This document shows, piece by piece, positions 18,474-26,766 of a DNA stretch of 64,000 bases. Under the pieces are notes generated by a model. The model was given only the letters and a program-made list of their open reading frames with translations. It made no database searches and had not been told where the DNA came from. Each line of letters opens with the position of its first letter. The stretch's first letter is position 1. The DNA comes from Labedella populi. Lineage in GTDB: Bacteria; Actinomycetota; Actinomycetes; Actinomycetales; Microbacteriaceae. The translations under genes and the position numbers were made by a program. The DNA lies in NCBI RefSeq assembly GCF_004078655.1, contig NZ_RZNC01000004.1, positions 124,001 through 188,000 of the forward strand. Reading direction: 5' to 3'.

Positions 18474-21400
18474 TCAGGCGGAACGCGTCGCGCGGCGGCT
18501 GCGGCGCTCGGCGCGCGCCTCTCGGCGAGCCGGACGGCGTTCGCGTGCCCCCTCGACGAGGTTGTAGAGGCTCGGGAGCACGATGAGTGTCAGCAGCGTC
18601 GACGACACGAGTCCTCCGATCACGACGATCGCGAGCGGCTGTGAGATGAATCCGCCGTGACCCGTGATTCCGAGCGCCATCGGGATGAGGGCGAAGATCG
18701 TCGCGAGCGCCGTCATGAGGATCGGACGCAGCCGTCGGAGGGAACCGTGTTCCACGGCGTCGGGCACGGTCATGCCGCGACGGCGGTACTGGTTCACGAG
18801 GTCGACGAGCACGATCGCGTTCGTGACGACGATGCCGATGAGCATGAGCACACCGATGAGCGACGGCACGCCGAGCGGCACGCCCGTGATCACCTGCAGA
18901 CCGATCGCTCCCGTCGCCGCGAAGGGGACCGACACGAGCAGCAGCAGCGGCTGCCGCAGCGACCGGAACGTCGCGACCATGATGATGTAGACGATCAGGA
19001 TCGCGGCGAGCGCCGCGAGGAGCAGTTGCGAGAACGCGCTCGACTGATCCGAGGCGACGCCGCCGAGGCTCGCCGACGCTCCGCCCTCGAGATCGGCGGC
19101 GTCGACGGCCTGCTGCACCTCGGCGCTCGCCGTCCCCACGTCGTCGCTCGCCGGCGTGACACTCACCGTCGCCGAGCGAAGGCCGGAGACTGTCGTGATG
19201 GAGGCCGGCCCGTCCACCTCCTCCACGGTCGCGAGCGTGTCGAGGGCGACGACGCCGGTCGGCGTCGGAACCTCGAGAGCGGCGAGCTCGTCACGCGTCG
19301 CGGGCGGGTCGTCACTCGCGATGTAGATGGAGAGCGAGGTCTCGTCGATCACGATCGACCCGACGGTCTGCGGCTGCATGGCGCCGGAGACGATGGCGCC
19401 GAGCGCGACCTCCGAATAGCCGGCGGCCGCAGCGTCCTCCCGGTCGACGGACACGGCGATGTACGGCCGCGTCTCGCTCAGGTTGTCCGTGACCTCCGCG
19501 ACGACGTCGAGGTCGCGGACGGCCTCCGCGATCTCGTCGGTCGCCATGAGCAGCGCGTTTTCGTTCGGGGCCGTGACATCGACTTCGATGTCGCTCGAGC
19601 CGCCGAAGCCGCTCGAGACCTGCACGCTGATCTCCCCGACACCCTCGATGCCGTCGAGCTCCTCGCGCACGTCGGCCTGGAGCGCGTCCTGATCGGCGTC
19701 CTCGTCCGTCGTGATCGAGTACGTGACGGTGCCTTCGCCGCCGCCCCCGAAGAGCGCCTGGATACCGCTACCGCCGGAGCCCATCGAGAGCTGCACCGTG
19801 TCGACGCCCTCGGTCTCGAGGATGGTGCGCTCGACGTCGGTCGACGCTGCATCCAGCTCGTCGAGGCTCGTGCCGACCGGCAGGGTCTGCGTGACGCTGA
19901 AGGTGTTCTGGCCGGCGCTGCCGAGGAAGTTCGTCTTCATGAACGGCACCGCGAAACCCGTCCCGACGAGGACGAGAAGGGCGAGCACGAGAGTCACGGA
20001 GGAGTGCTTGAGGGTCCAGCGGATGATCGGGAGGTACCCGCGCTGCAGGAGCGTCGGGTGCTCCGCCTCGTCGTCGGGAGTCGTCTCGCCACGGCGAGCG
20101 CGACGGCTCGCGGGGGCCCCCACACTCGCGAGCACGGATTCGCGGGCCACGGCGGGGGCTGATGCACCGGGTTCGGTGGAGGCCGCTTCGGCCTCGGGGG
20201 CGCCCTCGTCGACGGCGGCCACGGGCGCCGGAACGGCGACGGGCTCGGGCGCGTGCTCCGGCTCAACGCGCTCCGGGTCGGTGTGCTCCGGGTCGGTGTG
20301 CTCCGGCTCGGGGGCATGCTCCGGCTCAACGTGCTCCGGCTCGGTGCGCTCCGGCTGGACCGGATCGACGGCGGCGACGATCCACCGCGGCTCGACGATC
20401 GCCGGTGAAGCGGCGACGCCGGCCGGGAGCGAGCCGTTCGAGGTTCCGGTCCCGGCGGCGTCCTCTTCGTGCTCGCTCCCATGAGCGGCGACTCCGCGGC
20501 TCTCGGCCGGTTCGGCCGGTTCGGCCGGTTCGGCCGCAGCCTCCGTCGCCGCCTCGGGCTCGAAGTCCACGGCGTGCGCCGCCGTGGTGGGAGGGGTGCC
20601 GGTCGGTGCGAGCTCGACGGCGCCGTGTGTGGCGGTGGAGGAGGAGAACGCGTCGGTGCCCTCCGACGCGACGGGCTCCGTCGCCTTCCGGGTCTTCGGG
20701 GCACGCAGGAACCAGTAGGCGAGGACCGGCACGATCGTGAGCGAGACGAGCAGCGAGGCCAGGAGGGCGATCGTCACGGTGAGCGCGAAGGGACGGAAGA
20801 GCTCTCCCGAGATGTCGCCGACGAAGGCGAGAGGGAGGAAGACCGCGACCGTCGTGATCGTCGACGCCGTGATGGCGCCCGCGACCTCGCGCACGCCGCG
20901 GAGGATCGCAGTCGTCCGCCCCTCGGCTCCGCTCTCACGACCCACGAGCGCGAGGTGCCGCTTGATGTTCTCGATCACGACGATCGAGTCGTCGACGACA
21001 CGACCGATCGCGATCGTGAGACCACCGAGGGTGATGATGTTGAGGGTGTAGCCGGTCGCCTGCATCCCGATGAAGGTGATGAGCACGGAGGTCGGGATGG
21101 AGATCGCCGTCACGAGGGTCGCCCGGACCGAGAGCAGGAAGACGAGGATGACGATGACGGCGAAGCCGAGGCCGAGCAGGCCCTCGGTCGCGAGAGCCTC
21201 GATCGACTGCTGGATGTACGGAGCCTGGTCGAACACGATCGTGAGCGTCGCGTCCTCCCCGAGCGTCTCCTCGAGATCGGGGATGATTGCCCGGACGGCG
21301 TTCGAGACGTCGACCGTGTTGGCGTCGGGCAGCTTCGTGACGGCGATCGTGAGCGCGGGTTCCCCGTCGACGCGTGAGATCGAGGTGACCGGGTCGTCGG

Positions 21401-22193
21401 TGAGCTCGACCGTCGCCACGTCGCCGATCGTGCGGGGCTCGCCGACGGCGGTCTGCCCGACGAGCGGGATGCCCGCGACGTCGTCGACGCTCTCGAGCCG
21501 TGATCCCGCCTGGACGGCGAGCGTCCGACCGCCCTCCGTGATCTCCCCCGCCGGGATGAGGACGCCGTTCTGGTCGAGGGCGTCGGTGATGTCGGTGCGA
21601 CTGAGGCCCGCCGCGAACAGCTGCTCCTGGTCCGGGACGATCGTGACCCGCTGGCCCGTCTCCCCGGAGAGCGTCGCATCGCGCACGCCGTCGAGTTCTC
21701 GGATGTCCGCGAGCACCGAGTTGTTGATCGCCGCCGAGAGCTCGTCCGTCGATCCGCCTCCGGTCGCGGCGATCTGGATGACGGGGAAGTCGTCGATGCC
21801 GCCCGTCAGGGTCTGCGGATCGACGTCCTCCGGGAGCTGCGACGACAGCCTGTTGATCGCGAGCGTCACCTTCTGCTCGGCGCTCGCCAGATCGGTGCCG
21901 TAGGCGAACGTCACCGAGACGAGACTCAGGTTGGTGCTCGACGTCGCCGTCGTCGATTCGACCCCCGCGACGCCCTGGACCGCCGTCTCAATGGGCGTCG
22001 AGACGTCCTCCTCGACGACGGCCGGGGCCGCTCCCGGGTATGTCGTGACGATCGCGAGTTGCGGGAATTCGACGCTCGGTGCCAGCTCCTGCTTGAGGCT
22101 CGTGAGCGCGATCCCGCCGAACACCGCCGCCACGATCGTGACGAGCGCGATGAGCGCGCGGTTCTTCATGCTGAGGACGGCAAGGATGTGCAC
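18474..22193 (-). CDS. RND-family efflux transporter (AcrB/SwrC type) with large acidic insertion
   Basis: A 1,239-residue proton-driven exporter. The N-terminus MHILAVLSMKNRALIALVTI is followed by porter domains and twelve membrane segments, with the RND motif GRVVDDSIVVIENIKRHLAL carrying the key Asp pair. Between TM6 and TM7 (about residues 500-715) lies a cytoplasmic insertion very rich in Glu, Pro, Ala and His, with EPEH/DPEH repeats. Gram-positive relatives such as SwrC work without an outer-membrane partner, and no adaptor gene is adjacent. The start is GTG 22193 with GAGGGA upstream. The insertion makes the protein about 200 residues longer than usual. Confidence 0.93.
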   Translation of the reverse strand: MHILAVLSMKNRALIALVTIVAAVFGGIALTSLKQELAPSVEFPQLAIVTTYPGAAPAVVEEDVSTPIETAVQGVAGVESTTATSSTNLSLVSVTFAYGTDLASAEQKVTLAINRLSSQLPEDVDPQTLTGGIDDFPVIQIAATGGGSTDELSAAINNSVLADIRELDGVRDATLSGETGQRVTIVPDQEQLFAAGLSRTDITDALDQNGVLIPAGEITEGGRTLAVQAGSRLESVDDVAGIPLVGQTAVGEPRTIGDVATVELTDDPVTSISRVDGEPALTIAVTKLPDANTVDVSNAVRAIIPDLEETLGEDATLTIVFDQAPYIQQSIEALATEGLLGLGFAVIVILVFLLSVRATLVTAISIPTSVLITFIGMQATGYTLNIITLGGLTIAIGRVVDDSIVVIENIKRHLALVGRESGAEGRTTAILRGVREVAGAITASTITTVAVFLPLAFVGDISGELFRPFALTVTIALLASLLVSLTIVPVLAYWFLRAPKTRKATEPVASEGTDAFSSSTATHGAVELAPTGTPPTTAAHAVDFEPEAATEAAAEPAEPAEPAESRGVAAHGSEHEEDAAGTGTSNGSLPAGVAASPAIVEPRWIVAAVDPVQPERTEPEHVEPEHAPEPEHTDPEHTDPERVEPEHAPEPVAVPAPVAAVDEGAPEAEAASTEPGASAPAVARESVLASVGAPASRRARRGETTPDDEAEHPTLLQRGYLPIIRWTLKHSSVTLVLALLVLVGTGFAVPFMKTNFLGSAGQNTFSVTQTLPVGTSLDELDAASTDVERTILETEGVDTVQLSMGSGGSGIQALFGGGGEGTVTYSITTDEDADQDALQADVREELDGIEGVGEISVQVSSGFGGSSDIEVDVTAPNENALLMATDEIAEAVRDLDVVAEVTDNLSETRPYIAVSVDREDAAAAGYSEVALGAIVSGAMQPQTVGSIVIDETSLSIYIASDDPPATRDELAALEVPTPTGVVALDTLATVEEVDGPASITTVSGLRSATVSVTPASDDVGTASAEVQQAVDAADLEGGASASLGGVASDQSSAFSQLLLAALAAILIVYIIMVATFRSLRQPLLLLVSVPFAATGAIGLQVITGVPLGVPSLIGVLMLIGIVVTNAIVLVDLVNQYRRRGMTVPDAVEHGSLRRLRPILMTALATIFALIPMALGITGHGGFISQPLAIVVIGGLVSSTLLTLIVLPSLYNLVEGARERRPARREARAERRSRRATRSA

Positions 22194-22362
22194 GGGGGTC
22201 CCTCGATACGGCCTGGGTCAGGCGATGCTGTGACAGCGGTCGATGCGTCCCACCGTCAGGGGACGGTGTGGGCGGCGCTCGGTCCGCACGCTCCCGATTC
22301 TTCCACAGCGTGCGTTCAGCGGACTGAGGGGCTGCTGTGCAGACGGCGGCCCATCGCCGCCG

Positions 22363-23793
22363 TCACACGACGGCCGCGAGGTCGGGCATGGCGGGGACGG
22401 GGTCTCGGACGAGGGAGCCCCACGCCCGGCGGAGCGCCTCGACCCCCCGTTCCGTCTCGGGGAGCGAATAGGTGATCGGGATGCGCAGGAACCGCTCGAA
22501 GGCGCCGTCGATCCCGAACCGGGGCCCGGCGGCGATGACGAGGCCGTGCGATCGCGCGGCGAGTGCGAGTTGGGAACTGAGCGGCGCACCTATCCCCACC
22601 CAGACGGCGAGCCCGCCACGGACGTGTGGCACGTCCCAGTTCGGGAAGTGCTCCGCGAGGAGCTGCTCGAGGCGCAAGCGTGTTGCTCCGAGCTGGGCCC
22701 TCCGCAGTTCGATCACGTCGTCGAGTCGCGGGAGGAGCTCCATGCTCACGAGCTGCTCGAGGATGGGGGTGCCGAGGTCCCCGACGGAACGAGCGACGAC
22801 GAGCTTTCGGATGGTCTGGCGGTCCGCCCGGATCCACCCGATGCGCAACCCGCCCCAGACGGTCTTGCCGAGCGAACCGATCGTGACGATGCGGGCGCCC
22901 TCCGAGTTGTCGGTGGCGAACGGCCGGTGAGGCCCCGTCCGGTCGATGGAGAGGTCGGCCGTGGTCTCGTCGATCACGAGGATCGTCCCCGTCCGGGCCG
23001 CCGACCTGCGGACCGCTGCGCGAGTGCGCTCCGACATCGATGCGCCCGTCGGGTTGTGGAAGTCCGGCATGAGGTAGGCGAGCACCGGATTCGTGCGCTC
23101 GAAGGCCTGCGTGATCTCGGCGTCGTTCCAGCCGGACTCGCTCGAGACCGTCACGGGCACGAGTCGCGCCCCGACGGCCCGGAGCGCGTCGTGCGCGTGC
23201 GGGTAGCTCGGCATCTCGAGAAGGGCACGGTCGCCGCGTGCGACCATCGTCCGCGCGAGCAGACCGATCGCGTGTTGCGCCCCGAGGGTCACCATGATCT
23301 CGTCGGGCGACGTCGGCAGCCCCGTGTCGCTGTAGCGTTCCGCGATCGCCCGCCGCAACTCCGGCAGGCCGACCGGATCGTAGTCGAACTCGCTCAGGTA
23401 ACGCTGGAGCCGGGCGGCAGCGGCAACGGAGGCCTCCGCCACGATCGCGGATGCCGGCATCGCCGCTTTGCTGAAGTCGAGCGCGCCGTTCTCGCGCAGC
23501 GGCACGACGTCGGGCGAAGAGCCCGGGAGCCGCGCGACACTGCCGGAGCCGCGCAGACTCTCGAGGTAGCCGCCCTCGCGCAGCTCGCGGTACGCCGCCG
23601 TGACGGTCGTCCGGCTCAGTCCGAGCCGCTCGGCGAGATCGCGTTCGGCCGGCAGGCGCGTGTCCGTCGGCACCCTCCCATCGAGGATGAGGAGCCGCAC
23701 CCGGTCGGCGAGACCCCGGTAGGCGGCATCGGACCCCCGCCAGTCGCCGAGGAGAGCCGAGAGGGCGCGCGCGGTGATGTGAACATCGGCCAT
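22363..23793 (-). CDS. MocR-family regulator (GntR DNA-binding domain plus aminotransferase-like domain)
   Basis: A 476-residue PLP-dependent regulator. The winged-helix GntR domain (about 15-85) contains RLPAERDLAERLGLSRTTVT. The fold-type-I aminotransferase domain follows, with the presumed PLP lysine in GSLGKTVWGGLRIGWIR (about 315). MocR proteins sense PLP or an amine and usually control a neighbour. The 62-bp gap to the divergent yczE-like gene holds repeated TTGGCC/CCAAT motifs, so that gene is the likely target. ATG 23793 directly precedes the DNA-binding domain. Confidence 0.93.
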   Translation of the reverse strand: MADVHITARALSALLGDWRGSDAAYRGLADRVRLLILDGRVPTDTRLPAERDLAERLGLSRTTVTAAYRELREGGYLESLRGSGSVARLPGSSPDVVPLRENGALDFSKAAMPASAIVAEASVAAAARLQRYLSEFDYDPVGLPELRRAIAERYSDTGLPTSPDEIMVTLGAQHAIGLLARTMVARGDRALLEMPSYPHAHDALRAVGARLVPVTVSSESGWNDAEITQAFERTNPVLAYLMPDFHNPTGASMSERTRAAVRRSAARTGTILVIDETTADLSIDRTGPHRPFATDNSEGARIVTIGSLGKTVWGGLRIGWIRADRQTIRKLVVARSVGDLGTPILEQLVSMELLPRLDDVIELRRAQLGATRLRLEQLLAEHFPNWDVPHVRGGLAVWVGIGAPLSSQLALAARSHGLVIAAGPRFGIDGAFERFLRIPITYSLPETERGVEALRRAWGSLVRDPVPAMPDLAAVV

Positions 23794-23810
23794 GCGGCCA
23801 CCGTAGTCGG

Positions 23811-23847
23811 ATTGGCCTCTTGATCCAAGGCCAAAAGCCCAATTGGA
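23811..23847 (+). promoter_or_regulatory. Candidate MocR operator between mocR-like and yczE-like genes
   Basis: TTGGCCT (23812-23818) is an inverted repeat of AGGCCAA (23828-23834), and ATTGG (23811-23815) pairs with CCAAT (23839-23843), the latter part of the palindrome CCAATTGG. Clustered half-sites in a 62-bp divergent promoter fit a MocR operator. It ends just before the GATATT -10-like box of the yczE-like gene. Confidence 0.6.
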
Positions 23848-23855
23848 TATTCGAC

Positions 23856-24509
23856 ATGACCCGTCGTATCGCCCAGCTGCTCGTGGGTCTCGTGCTCTAC
23901 GGCATCGCCGGAGCCCTCATGATCCGCGCCGTGCTCGGAGTCGACCCCTGGACGGTCCTCGCTCAGGGACTCTCCGTGCGGACGGGGCTCGGGATCGGCA
24001 TCCTCACGAACACCATCGGTGTGCTCGTCCTGCTGCTGTGGATCCCCCTGCGGCAGAGGCCCGGGGTGGGTACGGTCCTCAACATCCTCATCATCGGGCC
24101 GTCGATCGAGCTCGGCCTCTGGCTCGTCCCCCCGATGACGGACTCGTGGGCGCAGATCCTCGTGTTCGCCGCCGGTCTCCTCCTGCTCGCCGTCGCGAGC
24201 GGCCTCTACATCGGGGCCCGGATGGGACCGGGTCCGCGGGACGGACTCATGACGGGACTCCACCGGCGCTTCGGTATTCCGATCTGGGTCGCTCGCACGA
24301 GCGTCGAGGTCACCGTCCTGACGATCGGCTGGATCCTCGGCGGGAACGTCGGCTTCGGCACGGTCGCGTTCGCACTCCTCATCGGCCCGCTCTGCAACGT
24401 CACCCTGCCGCTCTTCGCGATCCGCGCGCCGGAGGCCGGCCCGGCGGACGCCGCGTCCGACCCGACCCCGACCGTTCAGGTCCCCGCGGCGACGCCGCCG
24501 GCGGCCTGA
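23856..24509 (+). CDS. YczE/YyaS/YitT-family membrane protein
   Basis: A 217-residue integral membrane protein with about five or six hydrophobic segments, and conserved DPWTVLAQGLS, ARMGPGPRDGLMTGL and GPLCNVTLPLF stretches of the YczE family. Its biochemical role is unknown; some relatives sit beside MocR regulators of vitamin B6 or amine metabolism, as here. ATG 23856 is chosen (MTRRIAQLL). TTG 23820 is in frame but would run through the operator. GATATT five bases upstream and no ribosome site suggest a leaderless mRNA. Confidence 0.85.
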   Translation: MTRRIAQLLVGLVLYGIAGALMIRAVLGVDPWTVLAQGLSVRTGLGIGILTNTIGVLVLLLWIPLRQRPGVGTVLNILIIGPSIELGLWLVPPMTDSWAQILVFAAGLLLLAVASGLYIGARMGPGPRDGLMTGLHRRFGIPIWVARTSVEVTVLTIGWILGGNVGFGTVAFALLIGPLCNVTLPLFAIRAPEAGPADAASDPTPTVQVPAATPPAA

Positions 24510-24528
24510 CGGTCGACGGCGAGCCGAT

Positions 24529-24571
24529 TCACGATATATCTTGACTCGCCGGATCTCGCGACATATCGTGA
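24529..24571 (+). promoter_or_regulatory. Candidate PadR operator of the DUF4097-padR operon
   Basis: TCACGATAT (24529-24537) and ATATCGTGA (24563-24571) are perfect inverted copies, 25 bp apart. Both extend to ATATATC/CATATCG cores like those bound by PadR-type repressors. The only PadR gene in the window is the last gene of this operon, so autoregulation is likely. Confidence 0.7.
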
Positions 24572-24610
24572 CTTCGACGACACGATCCTCCGGTGGAAGG
24601 CGGCACGACC

Positions 24611-25513
24611 ATGGCACTCGAGCAGTGGATGATCAGGGTGGGAGAGACGCGGGTCATCGACCTCGCGGTCGTACGATCCCTCAAAGTGAGCCTCATCGGC
24701 GGACAGATCGACATCATCGGCCACGACGAGCCGGGCGCTCGGGTGGAGGTGCACTCGGTGACGCAACGCGACCTCAAGATCGCGATCGACGGCGACCGCC
24801 TCGAAATCGACCACCCGCAACTCCGGTGGGACAACGTCGTCGACCTCCTCGGTGCGTTCGGGCGGAACTCCGCGAAGGCCTCCATCAGCGTGCTCGTCCC
24901 CCGGACCGTCGCACTCACACTCGGCTCCGTCTCGGCGGACGCGCTCGTCACGGGTCTGTCGAACGACATCCGACTCAGTACCGTCAGCGGCGAGCTCCAG
25001 ACGGACGGCCTCGAGGGCGACCTCGTCCTCCACAGCGTCTCGGGCGAGCTGAGTGCACAGAACCACAGTGGTCCCGTCTCCGTCGATTCCGTCTCGGGTG
25101 ACATCACACTCTCGGGCATGCTCGACCGGATCAAGGTCGACACGGTCTCGGGGGACGTCTTCGCCGACGTCGACGGTCGCTGCAACCGCATCCGGGTGAA
25201 CAGCGTCTCGGGTTCCCTCACCGCGCGCATCGACCGCGCCCTCGGTGCCGCGTACACCGTCAACACCGTGAGCGGCACGCTCCAGCTCGACGGCCAGGTC
25301 ATCCGCGGGATGCGCGGCCGCGGCTACCAGGACACGATCCCGGGAGACGGCGGCGCGGCGGTCGAGGTACTCGCGAACACGGTCTCCGGCAACGTCTCCG
25401 TCATCCGCCGCGACGCGCGCGCGGGGAACCCCCGGACGGGCGCGACGCACGGTGCGAACACCGACGGCTGGGGCTCCCCCGACGCCGCCCCGGGCGAGGA
25501 CGACGTGCGATGA
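24611..25513 (+). CDS. DUF4097-family beta-strand repeat protein
   Basis: A 300-residue protein dominated by repeated VSG turns (LSTVSGELQTDG, LHSVSGELSAQN, VDSVSGDITLSG, VDTVSGDVFADV), diagnostic of DUF4097 right-handed beta-helix-like proteins. No signal peptide or membrane segment is visible, so it is probably cytosolic. Function unknown; members often pair with PadR and may act as adhesion-like or sensor partners. ATG 24611 is preceded by GGAAGG. Its stop overlaps the padR start (ATGA). Confidence 0.88.
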   Translation: MALEQWMIRVGETRVIDLAVVRSLKVSLIGGQIDIIGHDEPGARVEVHSVTQRDLKIAIDGDRLEIDHPQLRWDNVVDLLGAFGRNSAKASISVLVPRTVALTLGSVSADALVTGLSNDIRLSTVSGELQTDGLEGDLVLHSVSGELSAQNHSGPVSVDSVSGDITLSGMLDRIKVDTVSGDVFADVDGRCNRIRVNSVSGSLTARIDRALGAAYTVNTVSGTLQLDGQVIRGMRGRGYQDTIPGDGGAAVEVLANTVSGNVSVIRRDARAGNPRTGATHGANTDGWGSPDAAPGEDDVR

Positions 25514-26127
25514 CGCCGCCCGTCTTCTCCCACGGCAGCCTGAGGCTGTACCTCCTGAAGCTGCTCGCCGAGGCGCCTCGTCACGGGTACGAGCTCATCC
25601 AGGCGCTCAGCGACCGCTTCGGCGGCACCTACAGCCCGAGCGCCGGCACCATCTATCCGCGCCTCGCGAAGCTCGAGGAGGAAGGCCTCGTCACGAAGTC
25701 GAGCGACGGCCGGAAGACCGTCTACAGCATCACCGACTCCGGTCGTGCGGAGCTCGCGGGGCGTGAGGACGAATTGGGCCGGGTCGAGTCGGAGGTCACG
25801 GACTCGGTCCGTCGACTCGCGCACGAGATGCGCACCGACGTCACCTCGGCTATGCGGAGCCTCAAAGCCGAGCTCGCCTCGGCCGCTCGCGAGGCCCGGA
25901 CCGCCGGCACCCGCGTCCCTCCTGTGGCTTCCACTCCCGCGGACGATCGCAGCGCCTCACGGCTCGCTCTGCACGAGGCGGAGCTCCTGCTGAACGCGTT
26001 CCGGCACGACGCCCGGTCGGCGTTGCGCACGCACATCGCGTCGGGTCGGTCGTTCACGGCCGCACAGCTCGCGGAGGTCCGGTCCGAGCTCGACCGCGCC
26101 GCCGCGGCCCTCCACCGCCTCCTCTAG
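25510..26127 (+). CDS. PadR-family transcriptional regulator
   Basis: A 205-residue repressor-type regulator. The winged helix spans about residues 5-85 (LRLYLLKLLAEAPRHGYELI, SPSAGTIYPRLAKLEEEGL). A polar C-terminal region of about 110 residues (DARSALRTHIASGRSFTAAQ) probably mediates dimerisation. Translation is coupled to the DUF4097 gene by a 4-bp overlap. The inverted repeat at 24529-24571 is its likely operator. The inducing signal is unknown. A long palindrome follows 9 bp after the stop. Confidence 0.92.
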   Translation: MTPPVFSHGSLRLYLLKLLAEAPRHGYELIQALSDRFGGTYSPSAGTIYPRLAKLEEEGLVTKSSDGRKTVYSITDSGRAELAGREDELGRVESEVTDSVRRLAHEMRTDVTSAMRSLKAELASAAREARTAGTRVPPVASTPADDRSASRLALHEAELLLNAFRHDARSALRTHIASGRSFTAAQLAEVRSELDRAAAALHRLL

Positions 26128-26135
26128 CCCCCTCT

Positions 26136-26195
26136 CCCCCCTAAACACTTCCTGTGTGCACGAAAATTCGTGCACACAGGAAGTGTTTAAGGGGG
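26136..26195. repeat. 60-bp near-perfect palindrome, copy 1 (terminator-like)
   Basis: The arms 26136-26164 and 26167-26195 pair over 29 positions with one mismatch around a 2-nt loop. The arm contains CTAAACACTTCCTGTGTGCA. It lies between the convergent padR and cupin genes and shares its core with the palindrome at 32579-32638. Confidence 0.9.
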
Positions 26196-26210
26196 GTAGT
26201 GAGGGGGCGG

Positions 26211-26549
26211 TCAGGGGGCGAGGTAAAGCTTGCGGAGGGTCGCCGTGACGGTCCAGCGCGTCCGGGTCCCCGCTTCCAGCCGCACCAGGTCGCCTGGCGC
26301 GAGCGTGAGCGACGCCCCCACGTCGAGAAGCTCGACCGACGCGGAACCCGTGAGCACGACGAAGATCTCATCGCTCTCGGTATCGGTGGCGACACCGGAC
26401 TCCATCTCCCACACCCCGACCTCGAGCCCACGGAAGCCGCCGAGTTCCCGAAGCCGCGTGGGCGGAGCCCCCTCTCCCGCGTCCACCGAATGGAGGTCGA
26501 GGGCGGTCAACGAGAGCACAGAATTCGGTGCGATGGCAAGGTCGGACAC
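26211..26549 (-). CDS. Small cupin-domain protein (DUF861-like)
   Basis: A 112-residue single-domain cupin of the ureidoglycine-aminohydrolase-like (DUF861/Cupin_3) group, with GVWEMESGVATDTESDEIFV, TGSASVELLDVG and APGDLVRLEAGTRTRW. These small cupins often sit beside amine-catabolism genes and have unknown activity. It is divergent from the amidohydrolase/ABC operon, which fits a shared role. The GTG start at 26549 is supported by GGAGG eight bases upstream. Confidence 0.85.
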   Translation of the reverse strand: MSDLAIAPNSVLSLTALDLHSVDAGEGAPPTRLRELGGFRGLEVGVWEMESGVATDTESDEIFVVLTGSASVELLDVGASLTLAPGDLVRLEAGTRTRWTVTATLRKLYLAP

Positions 26550-26643
26550 GGGCTACCTCCGAGGCGTCGGGACAGGTCGAGCTAACGGTATCAGTGGCCC
26601 GATTGGGGCTTCACGAGCGTTTCCGTCGAAAGAGGCCGATTCG

Positions 26644-26665
26644 TTTACCGTTTCGATTGTGTAAA
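26644..26665 (+). promoter_or_regulatory. AT-rich dyad in the divergent cupin/amidohydrolase promoter region
   Basis: TTTAC (26644-26648) and GTAAA (26661-26665) form a short dyad in a locally AT-rich block, 102 bp upstream of the amidohydrolase start. It could be an operator or part of a promoter. No specific regulator is implied. Confidence 0.35.
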
Positions 26666-26766
26666 TCTCTCGGCCGAGGGTATTCCCTTTCCGAGTTGCA
26701 GCCCCCAGAATTCCGGTACTGCGCGAAACGCTCGAACCGTGCGTTCCGCCGACGGAAAGGTCTCGT

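Noticed and set aside
26732-26746. Second possible LexA box (TCGAAC-CGTGC-GTTC)
   Set aside because: The spacer is 5 nt instead of 4 and the outer bases do not fit.
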